DNA of 10,073 nucleotides from Halieaceae bacterium (GTDB lineage Bacteria > Pseudomonadota > Gammaproteobacteria > Pseudomonadales > Halieaceae): NCBI GenBank assembly GCA_003523185.1, contig DPGN01000066.1, positions 1-10,073 on the forward strand, read 5' to 3'. Below are positions 1 to 7,701 of the stretch, one piece after another. The notes below the pieces were generated by a model that did not search any database, had not been told where the DNA came from, and was given only the letters and a program-made list of their open reading frames with translations. Numbering within the stretch: position 1 is the stretch's first letter; each line of letters opens with the position of its first letter. A program made the translations under genes and the position numbers.

Positions 1-596
1 GGGTAGAGATCTCTGACTTCTGCCCGCGCCGCCTCGCGGTCTTCCACGGAGCGGAAGGTCATACCTATTCGAGTCCCCTCGAGCGCTATCCGCCCGCGAA
101 TACGTTCCTCGCGTAATCGGCGCTGGATGCCGTTTTCGTACTGCTCAAGCTTACGGTCGGTTGCCGCATCGACATCGACCTCGAGCTTGAAGTGAACACC
201 ACCGCTCAGATCTAGGCCTAGCTTCATGGGCTGAGCACCTCCCCTTACAAGCCAATCCGGTGTGGTGGGTGCCAAGTTGAGGGCAACGATGTACCCATCT
301 CCCAGTGCTCGCTGCAAAACAGCTTGTGCCTTTAGTTGCTGCTCTCGACTTTCAAGCCGAATAAGTCCGGTCTTACCCGAGTCTTGAACTTCCTCACCAA
401 AATGCCCAATACCGGCCTCTGAGAGCGCCTCGCTAGCGCTTTCCATAAGGCGCTCATTGATGCCCTGCGCACCGCTGGATCCGCCAATTTGCAACGCAGG
501 ATCAGGCGCGTACAGATTTGGGGCCGCATAGTAGAAGCCCATCGCCACGATCAGGGAGATGAACAAATTTTTCCACAATGGGTAGCGGTTTAGCAT
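1..596 (-). CDS. secD: Protein translocase subunit SecD, N-terminal part (cut by window edge)
   Basis: SecD is the inner-membrane partner of SecF; together they use the proton gradient to help SecYEG release exported proteins into the periplasm. The visible 198 residues start MLNRYPLWKN, nearly identical to the start of E. coli SecD. A single membrane segment follows (about residues 9-25), then the beginning of the large periplasmic domain. The family block PMKLGLDLSGGVHF lies at residues 123-136; E. coli has Arg where this protein has Ser131. The upstream phrase VALNLAPTTPDWL (about residues 104-116) also fits the family. The ATG at 596 is preceded by GGAG (602-605) with a 5-nt spacer. The frame stays open to position 1, so the export domain and the other membrane helices lie outside. 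Unusually, the gene upstream is purL rather than yajC. The family call is firm; whether this is the only secD in the genome cannot be seen. Confidence 0.95.
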   Translation of the reverse strand, partial: MLNRYPLWKNLFISLIVAMGFYYAAPNLYAPDPALQIGGSSGAQGINERLMESASEALSEAGIGHFGEEVQDSGKTGLIRLESREQQLKAQAVLQRALGDGYIVALNLAPTTPDWLVRGGAQPMKLGLDLSGGVHFKLEVDVDAATDRKLEQYENGIQRRLREERIRGRIALEGTRIGMTFRSVEDREAARAEVRDLY

Positions 597-688
597 TCAA
601 GCTCCATCAGAAGAGTGCACAGCTGCAAGATCCCAGAAAGGCGCGAAGTGTAGCTTGTAGCACCCGCCAAGGCTATTGGCATTCTTTG

Positions 689-3600
689 TTAATTCACCCA
701 CACCCGTGCATTACGGAATAGCCGCATCCAGCCCGAATCCTCGGGCCAGTCACTCGGTGCCCATGACATTTGCACACTTCGGAAGACTCGCTCAGGGTGC
801 GGCATCATGATGTTGATGCGTCCATCGGCGTTACAGATACCTGTAATGCCATTAGGTGATCCATTTGGATTTGCCGGGAAAACAGAAGCCGTCTCCCCAT
901 GATTGTCGACGTACCGTAAGGCGACGCGATTCGAGGCCTCAAGATTAGACACGCTGTCATCGGCAGCAAACTGAGCCCGACCTTCGCCATGAGCAACCAC
1001 GATGGGTAACTCTGATCCCGCCATATCGCTGAATAACACTGAAGCCGACTTCTCGACACGCACGCGGACCAGACGAGCCTCGTATTGCTCGGACAAGTTG
1101 CGAGCAAACCGCGGCCAGTCATCGGTGCCAGGGATCAGTGGCGCGAGCGCCGATAGCATCTGGCAACCGTTGCAGACTCCCAATGCAAAACTATCCGATC
1201 GCTCAAAAAAGGCCTGAAATTGGTCACTCATCGCTGAGTCAAAAAGCACGCCTTTGGCCCATCCCTCGCCGGCACCGAGAACATCACCGTAGGAGAACCC
1301 GCCGCAAGCAGCCAAGCCTTTAAAATCAGATAGATGCCGCCGACCGGTCTTGAGGTCAGACATGTGGACATCCACGGCTTCAAAGCCCGCTCTGTGGAAG
1401 GCTGCCGCCATCTCGGCCTGTCCATTCACCCCCTGCTCGCGCAGGATCGCAATCTTTGGTCGAATACCGGTCGCTATCATCGCTGCCGCGACATCAGTGT
1501 TAATGTCGAAACTTAGCTCCGCGGAAAGACCCGGATCTTCCTGGCAGATCTGATCGAACTCTTGGTCAGCGCAGTCAGCATTATCTCGCTCGCGCTGAAT
1601 CGCATGCGAGTTCTGAGCCCAGAGTTGTTGAAGCGCGCCGCGGCGGCTGTCGATCAACTCAAATGTCGGGGTATTCACGACAATGCGCTGATCTAGCCGA
1701 GGTTTCGCAATCACTGATGTCGCGGCATCGAGTCCGTGCGATGCCAATACACCAAGCACCTCATCGAGGCGCGCATCCGCCACCTGCAAGACCACGCCGA
1801 CCTCTTCATTAAACAGGGTCGCAGGTGCCTGCTCCGGCGCGCAGTCAATTTCCACGTTCAGACCACACCGGCCTGCAAAAGCCATCTCCAGTAGCGTCAC
1901 GAGAGCACCACCATCCGATCGGTCGTGGTAAGCGAGTACTGCATGAGCCGCTTTGAGCTCGTTCATCGCATTAAACAGAGCCTTAACATCACTGGCCGCG
2001 ACATCGGGTACTTCCGACCCGATTTTCCCAAACGTTTGTGCCAGTACCGATCCGCCAAGTCGGTTCTTTCCGCCACCCAAATCAATTAAGAGAAGTGTGG
2101 TCGACTCATCGCGATGTAACTCAGGCGTCAATGTTTGTCGGGCATCTCCCACGGGCGCAAAGGCAGAGACAATTAGCGATACGGGTGCTGTAACACTCTT
2201 TGATGCACCACCCTCATCCCACTGAGTTCGCATTGACATCGAATCTTTACCCACCGGGATAGTCATCCCAAGCTCGGGACAGAATTCGAGACCCACAGCT
2301 TTGACCGTGTCATAGAGGATGGCATCGTCACCCAGGTAACCGGCGGCACACATCCAGTTTGCCGACAGCTTGATGTCTTCCAAGGTGTTCACTGGCGCCG
2401 CTAGTAGGTTCGTAATCGCCTCTGCCACAGCCAGACGCGCGGAAGCTGGACCATTGAGCGTTGCTACAGGTGTTCGCTCACCCATGCTCATCGCTTCGCC
2501 CAAGTGGGTGTCTAGTGATGCCGTGGTGACGGCTACGTCGGCGACCGGCACCTGCCATGGACCCACCATCTGATCTCGTGCCACCGTGCCCGTGACTGAG
2601 CGATCACCAATGGTAATTAAGAAACTTTTGCTTCCCACCGCCGGGAAGGTAAGAACGCGCTCAAGCGCATCTGCAATGGGCACCGCGCCCGTGAACTCAT
2701 CGGCCGGTGGTGCAACACGACTGGCAGTCCGGTGCATCTTCGGCGGCTTACCAAAAAGCAGCGACAGGGGGAGATCTACGGGGTTGTTGTCAAACAGCGT
2801 GTCACCGAGGCGCAGGTGTTGCTCATCCGTTGCATCCCCGACAACAGCAAAGGGACAACGTTCTCGCCGACAAATAGCTTCGAACGTTGGCAGATCCTCT
2901 GGATTTACCGCCATCACATAACGCTCTTGCGATTCGTTGCACCAAATTTCCAGAGGACTCATACCCTTTTCATCACTGGGCACAGAGCGAATCTGGAAGT
3001 CGCCACCACAGCCGCCATCTTTGACGAGCTCAGGAAAGGCATTACTCAAGCCACCCGCACCCACGTCGTGGATGAAAGCAATGGGGTTTTCACTACCGCG
3101 CTCCCAACATCGATCAATGACCTCTTGGCAGCGACGCTGAATTTCCGGGTTTTGGCGCTGCACCGAGGCAAAGTCGAGATCCTCCGTACTGGCGCCACTC
3201 GCCATGGACGAAGCCGCGCCACCACCCAAGCCAATCAACATGGCTGGCCCGCCAAGCACAATCAGTTTTGCGCCGGCTGAAAAGGGCGGTTTGTCAACGT
3301 GCTCGACTTTGATATTTCCGAAGCCCCCCGCAATCATGATGGGCTTGTGGTAGCCACGCACACCCTCGCTGGTCGCCACCTCAAAGGTCCGGAAGTAACC
3401 TCCCAGATTGGGCCGGCCAAACTCGTTGTTAAACGCCGCGGCGCCAAGCGGACCATCCGTCATGATCTGAAGCGGCGTCACAATGCGGTCGGGTTTTCCG
3501 TAATCCAACTCCCAAGGCCGGGGGTGTTGCGGTAAGTTCAGATGTGACACCGTAAATCCACAGAGACCGGCCTTTGGTCGAGAACCGCGACCGACAGCCC

Positions 3601-4552
3601 CTTCATCACGAATCTCACCGCCTGAGCCAGTCCCTGCGCCTGCAAAAGGTGCGATCGCAGTTGGATGATTATGAGTCTCCACCTTCATCAGTAGCGCAAT
3701 GGACTCGTTGTGGTAGGACCAGATTTGAGACGCTGGCTCTGGGTAGAAACGCCCTGCCATGTGGCCCGATACGACTGCCGCATTGTCGGCATAAGCAGAG
3801 AGGACGTTCTCTCCGCCTCTCTGATAAGTGTTCTTGATCATGCCAAACAGCGACCAAGGCTGATCAACACCATCAATAGTCCATGAGGCATTGAAGATCT
3901 TGTGCCGGCAATGCTCGGAGTTGGCCTGTGCAAACATCATCAACTCGGTATCCGATGGGTCTCGACCGAGTTCCGTAAATGCATCCACTAAATAATCGAT
4001 TTCGTCTTCGGCCAGTGCCAACCCCAACGATGCATTTGCCGTGACCAGCGCTGCACGACCCTCGTCGATAACAGGTACGGTGGAGAGCGCCCTCGGTTCA
4101 ATGTCGGTGAAAAGGCCCTCTACTTGCTCTATGGAATCTAAGGCCACCTCAACCATACGGTCGTGCAACATCGCCTTGGCCTGAGCGGCGTGCTGTGATT
4201 CATGTAATCCTGCTAGGACGTAAACAACTGCGCGCTCGATCCGATTAACGCCCTCGAAGCCGCAGTTCTTAGCAATATTGGTAGCCTTGCTCGCCCACGG
4301 CGAGATCGTACCGAAGCGAGGCGCCACAACCACGACCTCCCGCTCATCAAGTTCATCGCCACAAGGCTCGGAACTCGTCCCTGGCTGAAGAAGCGCGGAC
4401 AACGTATTGCCGTCAACATCATCTGCTGCATCGACTGCATAAATGAAGAAGGCTCGCTTCAATGTGAGCGTAGGATCAAGTTCGGTTATCTGTGCAGATA
4501 AGCGGGAAAAACGCGGCGCGGACAGCGCGACGGATCCGGGCAAAAGCAGCAT
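689..4552 (-). CDS. purL: Phosphoribosylformylglycinamidine synthase (fused PurL, large type)
   Basis: This cytosolic enzyme carries out the fourth step of purine synthesis, converting FGAR, glutamine and ATP to FGAM. At 1,287 residues it is the single-chain type (E. coli: about 1,295), so no separate PurQ or PurS is needed. In order it has a PurS-like N-terminal domain (to about residue 150), a linker ending in NSEHCRHKIFNA (from residue 211), two AIRS-type synthetase halves with VETHNHPTA (HNHP at 294-297), and a C-terminal class I glutaminase. The nucleophile is Cys1127 in GVCNGCQ; His1252 and Glu1254 in PHPER complete the triad, each 8 residues before the E. coli counterpart. A GTG at 4558 is in frame, but I chose the ATG at 4552: AGGA (4560-4563) sits 7 nt before it and only 1 nt before the GTG, and E. 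coli PurL aligns from this Met. mltF diverges from it; secD follows 92 bp downstream. The frame is intact. Confidence 0.98.
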   Translation of the reverse strand: MLLLPGSVALSAPRFSRLSAQITELDPTLTLKRAFFIYAVDAADDVDGNTLSALLQPGTSSEPCGDELDEREVVVVAPRFGTISPWASKATNIAKNCGFEGVNRIERAVVYVLAGLHESQHAAQAKAMLHDRMVEVALDSIEQVEGLFTDIEPRALSTVPVIDEGRAALVTANASLGLALAEDEIDYLVDAFTELGRDPSDTELMMFAQANSEHCRHKIFNASWTIDGVDQPWSLFGMIKNTYQRGGENVLSAYADNAAVVSGHMAGRFYPEPASQIWSYHNESIALLMKVETHNHPTAIAPFAGAGTGSGGEIRDEGAVGRGSRPKAGLCGFTVSHLNLPQHPRPWELDYGKPDRIVTPLQIMTDGPLGAAAFNNEFGRPNLGGYFRTFEVATSEGVRGYHKPIMIAGGFGNIKVEHVDKPPFSAGAKLIVLGGPAMLIGLGGGAASSMASGASTEDLDFASVQRQNPEIQRRCQEVIDRCWERGSENPIAFIHDVGAGGLSNAFPELVKDGGCGGDFQIRSVPSDEKGMSPLEIWCNESQERYVMAVNPEDLPTFEAICRRERCPFAVVGDATDEQHLRLGDTLFDNNPVDLPLSLLFGKPPKMHRTASRVAPPADEFTGAVPIADALERVLTFPAVGSKSFLITIGDRSVTGTVARDQMVGPWQVPVADVAVTTASLDTHLGEAMSMGERTPVATLNGPASARLAVAEAITNLLAAPVNTLEDIKLSANWMCAAGYLGDDAILYDTVKAVGLEFCPELGMTIPVGKDSMSMRTQWDEGGASKSVTAPVSLIVSAFAPVGDARQTLTPELHRDESTTLLLIDLGGGKNRLGGSVLAQTFGKIGSEVPDVAASDVKALFNAMNELKAAHAVLAYHDRSDGGALVTLLEMAFAGRCGLNVEIDCAPEQAPATLFNEEVGVVLQVADARLDEVLGVLASHGLDAATSVIAKPRLDQRIVVNTPTFELIDSRRGALQQLWAQNSHAIQRERDNADCADQEFDQICQEDPGLSAELSFDINTDVAAAMIATGIRPKIAILREQGVNGQAEMAAAFHRAGFEAVDVHMSDLKTGRRHLSDFKGLAACGGFSYGDVLGAGEGWAKGVLFDSAMSDQFQAFFERSDSFALGVCNGCQMLSALAPLIPGTDDWPRFARNLSEQYEARLVRVRVEKSASVLFSDMAGSELPIVVAHGEGRAQFAADDSVSNLEASNRVALRYVDNHGETASVFPANPNGSPNGITGICNADGRINIMMPHPERVFRSVQMSWAPSDWPEDSGWMRLFRNARVWVN

Positions 4553-4559
4553 GAGCACG

Positions 4560-4563
4560 TCCT
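4560..4563 (-). promoter_or_regulatory. Ribosome binding site deciding the purL start
   Basis: On the minus strand AGGA lies 7 nt before the ATG at 4552 but only 1 nt before the in-frame GTG at 4558. The spacing therefore favours the ATG as the purL start. Confidence 0.6.
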
Positions 4564-4579
4564 AAAAGAGATCGCGCGT

Positions 4580-4608
4580 AGTGTACCGTGCGAACGCCGC
4601 TGGGTGAA
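4580..4608 (-). promoter_or_regulatory. Probable sigma70-type promoter of purL
   Basis: Read on the minus strand, TTCACC (4603-4608) and TACACT (4580-4585) are separated by exactly 17 nt. Each matches the E. coli consensus at four of six bases. Transcription would begin near 4573, leaving a leader of about 20 nt that contains the AGGA ribosome site. I see no sequence resembling the E. coli PurR operator in the gap, so purine control of the E. coli type is not supported. The hexamers are imperfect and the call rests on spacing and position. Confidence 0.4.
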
Positions 4609-4642
4609 TGTTCAACATGCAGATCTGAGCTACACTGAGTCC

Positions 4643-6061
4643 ATGAGACGTCTGCTTTTCATGGCATTACTCGGGCTAGCTAGCTGCACCGATCCGTCGG
4701 TCCTAGGGAATCTTCAGCCTGATGGTGAACTGGTTGTTGTAACGCGCAACGGCCCCACCACCTATTACCTCGGAGCTGATGAACCTGCTGGATTTGAGTA
4801 TGAGCTGGTGCGCGCTTTTGCCGAATCTCAGGATATGCGCCTGAGAGTCAAAGTCGCCTTCACTTTGGAAGAGGTATTTGAAACGCTGCAGCGCGGAGAG
4901 GCGCATATTGCCGCTGCAGGCCTCACCGAATCGTCAGAGCGAAATTTACTCTTCGAATCCACGCAATCCTACCTCGAGCAACACCCAGTCGTGGTCTACA
5001 AGGCGGGTCAGTATCGACCTCGTAGCATCGATGATCTGTCCGATCTCGACATCGTCATTCTTCAAGGCAGTCAGCACGCGATGCGGCTCACCTCCTTGCA
5101 GGAATTGAATCCCGAGATTCGTTGGCGTGTTCTGGAAACCGCAGAGTCCAGCGCAGTCTTAAAAGCAATCGACAGTGAAGAGGCGCAAGTTGCACTCCTT
5201 GACTCTAGCGAGTTCTCAATGCAGCAGCGGTTGTATCCAAGAGTGGCCGAGGCATTTCAGTTACAGGAGACACTGAAGACCGTCTGGTACTTGGGTAGCG
5301 ATTCCCGCTCCGGTGAGTGGCGAAGCGAGGCCGATAAGTTTCTGACTGTGGCGATCGAGGACGGCACACTCGAGCGCATGAAAGACGCGTATTTTGGCAA
5401 TGTTGCCAATGCATCGAGAATCGAGTCATTCACGTTTCAGAGGGCTGTGGAAACCAACCTACCCGAGTGGCAGCCGCTCATTGAACGCGTGGCCGAGGAA
5501 TTCCGACTCGACTGGCGTTTACTCGCCGCTATCAGCTATCAGGAGTCACATTGGAACCCGAAAGCAAAATCGCCCACAGGCGTGAGAGGTATGATGATGC
5601 TGACACGTCCCACGGCACGCGAGATGGGTGTCAAGAACCGGCTGGACCCAGAGCAAAGCCTGCGGGGTGGTGCACGATTTTTAAGAAGTTTGCTTCGGCG
5701 ACTGCCCAACGATATTGATGATCCTGATAGAACCTGGATGGCCCTCGCGGCCTATAACATGGGCATGGCGCATCTGGAAGAAGCGCGACGACTGACCGAA
5801 GGCAATGGAGGAGACCCCCACCTGTGGCAGGACGTGCGCAAGCACTTACCTGACCTTCAAAATCCCGCCATTTACCCTCATCTACGGCATGGATTCGCGC
5901 GTGGTGAGGAGGCCGTCACCTACGTAGATAACATCCGTCACTACTTCGCGACCTTGCAACTCCAGGATATTCCTAACAAGGGCGTCGCGCCGCCTCTCGA
6001 CTTAAAGACCTTGACCGCAAAAGCCAGCGAGCTACTCCGCTGGAACCCGCTAAGCCTGTGA
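4643..6061 (+). CDS. mltF: Membrane-bound lytic murein transglycosylase F (lipoprotein)
   Basis: MltF cleaves the MurNAc-GlcNAc bond of peptidoglycan with formation of 1,6-anhydro ends, acting from the outer membrane on the periplasmic side. From the ATG at 4643 the protein has 472 residues. It begins with a lipoprotein signal (MRRLLFMALLGLASC; Cys15 would be lipidated). A solute-binding-type domain (SBP_bac_3 fold, about residues 27-255) follows, and then a soluble-lytic-transglycosylase domain (about 275-410). The catalytic Glu is Glu301 in ISYQESHW; GVRGMMMLT and AAYNMG (Tyr371) are the other usual motifs. An in-frame GTG at 4604 would add 13 residues before the signal and has no ribosome site, so I reject it. 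The ribosome site before the ATG is itself weak. It lies between purL and tadA as in E. coli. Its end overlaps the end of tadA by 12 bp on the opposite strand. Confidence 0.94.
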   Translation: MRRLLFMALLGLASCTDPSVLGNLQPDGELVVVTRNGPTTYYLGADEPAGFEYELVRAFAESQDMRLRVKVAFTLEEVFETLQRGEAHIAAAGLTESSERNLLFESTQSYLEQHPVVVYKAGQYRPRSIDDLSDLDIVILQGSQHAMRLTSLQELNPEIRWRVLETAESSAVLKAIDSEEAQVALLDSSEFSMQQRLYPRVAEAFQLQETLKTVWYLGSDSRSGEWRSEADKFLTVAIEDGTLERMKDAYFGNVANASRIESFTFQRAVETNLPEWQPLIERVAEEFRLDWRLLAAISYQESHWNPKAKSPTGVRGMMMLTRPTAREMGVKNRLDPEQSLRGGARFLRSLLRRLPNDIDDPDRTWMALAAYNMGMAHLEEARRLTEGNGGDPHLWQDVRKHLPDLQNPAIYPHLRHGFARGEEAVTYVDNIRHYFATLQLQDIPNKGVAPPLDLKTLTAKASELLRWNPLSL

Positions 6062-6523
6062 ACCCCGGCGCGACTTAAAGAAGTGACGCAATAGTTGCGC
6101 GCTCTCCTCAGCCATCAGGCCCTGCTGCCATATCACGCGATGGTTAAGCGCAGGATTATCTAGCGTGCTGCTCGTACTGGTCACGGCTCCAGCCTTGGGC
6201 TCAGCCGTCGCAAATACTAACCGCTTCACGCGGGCATGTACCAAGGTGCCGCAGCACATCGTGCACGGCTCCAACGTCACGAAAAGCTCGCAATCAGGGA
6301 GTCGATAATTATCGAGCATCTGGCCCGCCTTTCGCAGAGCCAGAACTTCAGCGTGTGCAGATGGGTCATTAAGTGTGATTTGACGATTGCACTCGAGTGC
6401 AATGACCTCGCCATCAAGCACAACCACCGCACCCACAGGCACCTCACCGAGAGAGGCGGCTCGCTCCGCTTCCTCCATGGCAAGCGCCATAAACTGGTGA
6501 TCACAATCCGAGAATTCCTTCAC
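6050..6523 (-). CDS. tadA: tRNA-specific adenosine deaminase TadA
   Basis: TadA deaminates adenosine 34 of tRNA-Arg(ACG) to inosine, letting one tRNA read several Arg codons. The 157-residue protein shows the cytidine/deoxycytidylate deaminase zinc fold: His57 and the proton-shuttling Glu59 in HAE, and Cys87 and Cys90 in PCTMC. With the start chosen here these four residues carry exactly the E. coli TadA numbers. VPVGAV and NYRL are also typical. The start is GTG at 6523: GGAG (6529-6532) lies 5 nt upstream, and the GTG overlaps the TGA of the preceding glycosylase gene as GTGA, implying translational coupling. A GTG at 6553 would add 10 residues but lies deep inside the upstream gene. Residue 91 is Cys, next to a zinc ligand, where E. 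coli has Ala. It is the last gene of its cluster and converges on mltF. Confidence 0.95.
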   Translation of the reverse strand: MKEFSDCDHQFMALAMEEAERAASLGEVPVGAVVVLDGEVIALECNRQITLNDPSAHAEVLALRKAGQMLDNYRLPDCELFVTLEPCTMCCGTLVHARVKRLVFATAEPKAGAVTSTSSTLDNPALNHRVIWQQGLMAEESAQLLRHFFKSRRGSQA

Positions 6524-7146
6524 AAGGGCTCCGCCGTACAAAATCGCCAGCACAACATTGCCAACGCACTTCGATAGGGACGATAGGGCTCTCCCAACGG
6601 CTTTAACTGAGCGGCTGTGGGACGATCCTCAAGGCCTCGGATTCGCTTGAATCCCTCTCTAACCGCCAAGTCACCCACCGGCCAAATGTCCGGACGACCC
6701 AAAGAAAACATGAGATACATATGTGCCGACCACTCACCAAACCCCTTGATGGCAGTGATAGCCGCCGTCGCATCATCATCGGAAAGTTTCGGCAGCGCGG
6801 TCAGCGACAGCTGCCCAGAGGCTTCGGCAGTGGCCAAGGACTGCATATAACTCACCTTCTGCCGAGACAAACCAGCGCTGCGCAAGTCCTCTTCAGGACA
6901 ATTCAGCACGGATGCGGCAGTCAGATCACCGCCCAAGGCATCGACTAACTTGCGTGAAATAGATGCTGCCGCGGCAACGCTCACCTGCTGACCGACAATA
7001 ATCCGCGCCAATGTAGCAAACGAATGATCGCGCCTACGCTCCTCGGGGTAGCCCACTTGCGCGAGTGCGCGGGCTATACGCTCATGATCGTTAGCCAATG
7101 CATCGAGCGCATGCGCAATGTCTGCACTGGCCAGCTGATACGCCAT
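6520..7146 (-). CDS. DNA-3-methyladenine glycosylase, AlkA/HhH-GPD type
   Basis: This is a base-excision repair enzyme that removes alkylated bases such as 3-methyladenine from DNA, leaving an abasic site. The 208 residues match the HhH-GPD superfamily. FATLARIIVGQQVS (residues 43-56) forms part of the core fold, IKGFGEWSAHMYLMF (133-147) is the helix-hairpin-helix with its GFG turn, and WPVGDLAVREG (155-165) carries the catalytic Asp159. There is no C-terminal four-cysteine cluster, so it is not the Nth/MutY iron-sulfur type. It lacks the extra N-terminal domain of E. coli AlkA (282 residues) and belongs with the shorter AlkA-like proteins, so I give no gene symbol. The ATG at 7146 lies 3 nt after the nnrU stop and has only a weak ribosome site; the stop overlaps the tadA start by 4 nt. 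Expression is probably coupled to its neighbours. Substrate range cannot be read from the sequence. Confidence 0.9.
   Translation of the reverse strand: MAYQLASADIAHALDALANDHERIARALAQVGYPEERRRDHSFATLARIIVGQQVSVAAAASISRKLVDALGGDLTAASVLNCPEEDLRSAGLSRQKVSYMQSLATAEASGQLSLTALPKLSDDDATAAITAIKGFGEWSAHMYLMFSLGRPDIWPVGDLAVREGFKRIRGLEDRPTAAQLKPLGEPYRPYRSALAMLCWRFCTAEPL
6529..6532 (-). promoter_or_regulatory. Ribosome binding site deciding the tadA start
   Basis: GGAG on the minus strand, 5 nt before the GTG at 6523 and inside the 3' end of the glycosylase gene. It supports the short TadA with E. coli-like residue numbering over the longer reading from 6553. Confidence 0.65.
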
Positions 7147-7149
7147 GCT

Positions 7150-7698
7150 TCAGCCGTGTACCGGATATCCAAGATATGCGTGGGCGTGAGCTACCGCTCC
7201 GTACAAACCAACGGTCACAGCACTGGCGAGCGCTTCCTTCACCCAACTGGTATCCGTTGCTACCAAAGCGTCCTTGCCGTCTTGACGGTTGATCAGAATC
7301 ACGCTGACCACAGCCCAAGCTAGCAGTCCGCCAAAGAGAATGATTGAAGGTAAGTCACCGTTCACCAACAAGTGCGACACACTCCAGGCTTTGATCGCCG
7401 TAAGCTGGGGATGGCGCACCCTCGAGGTGATGCCTACCTTCATTGATGAGGCAACCATCAGATAAAAAGCCAGCAGCATCAATAGGTTACTAATGGAGAC
7501 CCAGAACGGTTGTCGCCCCCACCACGCCGGACCACTCGCGTCCTGGTAGCCGGAAATCATCAGGACCAGACTCCCGATAAGGGCAACTGTCACAACTAGC
7601 TTCCCCAGATCACCCATGCCTTCCCGCACCGCAGGTGCAAGGCGCTTAAACAGGTGGGCAACTGACCAAAGCAGCACACCGAGCGTTAGCATCAACAT
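7150..7698 (-). CDS. nnrU: NnrU family integral membrane protein
   Basis: The 182 residues look like an inner-membrane protein with about five hydrophobic helices (near 2-16, 33-50, 67-86, 117-137 and 155-175). The central block VRHPQLTAIKAWSVSHL (94-110) followed by LVNGD (111-115) is the NnrU family signature. NnrU was named for a gene linked to nitrite and nitric oxide metabolism in Rhodobacter, and the domain is related to plant zeta-carotene isomerase Z-ISO, a haem protein; the role in most bacteria is unknown. His15, His96, His109, His171 and His173 lie in or near membrane segments and could include cofactor ligands (inference). No denitrification or carotenoid gene is in the window. 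The ATG at 7698 starts 3 nt after the upstream stop; Met3 is an alternative start. It is the second gene of a four-gene cluster. The family call is good, the function open. Confidence 0.85.
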   Translation of the reverse strand: MLMLTLGVLLWSVAHLFKRLAPAVREGMGDLGKLVVTVALIGSLVLMISGYQDASGPAWWGRQPFWVSISNLLMLLAFYLMVASSMKVGITSRVRHPQLTAIKAWSVSHLLVNGDLPSIILFGGLLAWAVVSVILINRQDGKDALVATDTSWVKEALASAVTVGLYGAVAHAHAYLGYPVHG

Positions 7699-7701
7699 GA
7701 C

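Noticed and set aside
666..680. Hairpin GCCAA-TAGCC-TTGGC (minus strand) just after the purL stop, a possible terminator between purL and secD.
   Set aside because: The stem is only 5 bp and no run of T follows. purL may read through into secD.
2732..3280. Open reading frame of 182 codons on the plus strand inside purL.
   Set aside because: It is antisense to a conserved part of purL, matches no family I know and has no supporting ribosome site; it is a by-product of the purL codon pattern.
4604..4642. GTG at 4604 as the start of mltF.
   Set aside because: It would put 13 polar residues before the lipoprotein signal and has no ribosome site; it also overlaps the purL promoter.
4553..4642. 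PurR-type operator before purL.
   Set aside because: No sequence like the E. coli PurR palindrome is visible in the 90-bp gap.
6524..6553. GTG at 6553 as the start of tadA.
   Set aside because: The GTG at 6523 has a good ribosome site, overlaps the upstream stop as GTGA and gives the exact E. coli residue numbers for the zinc ligands.
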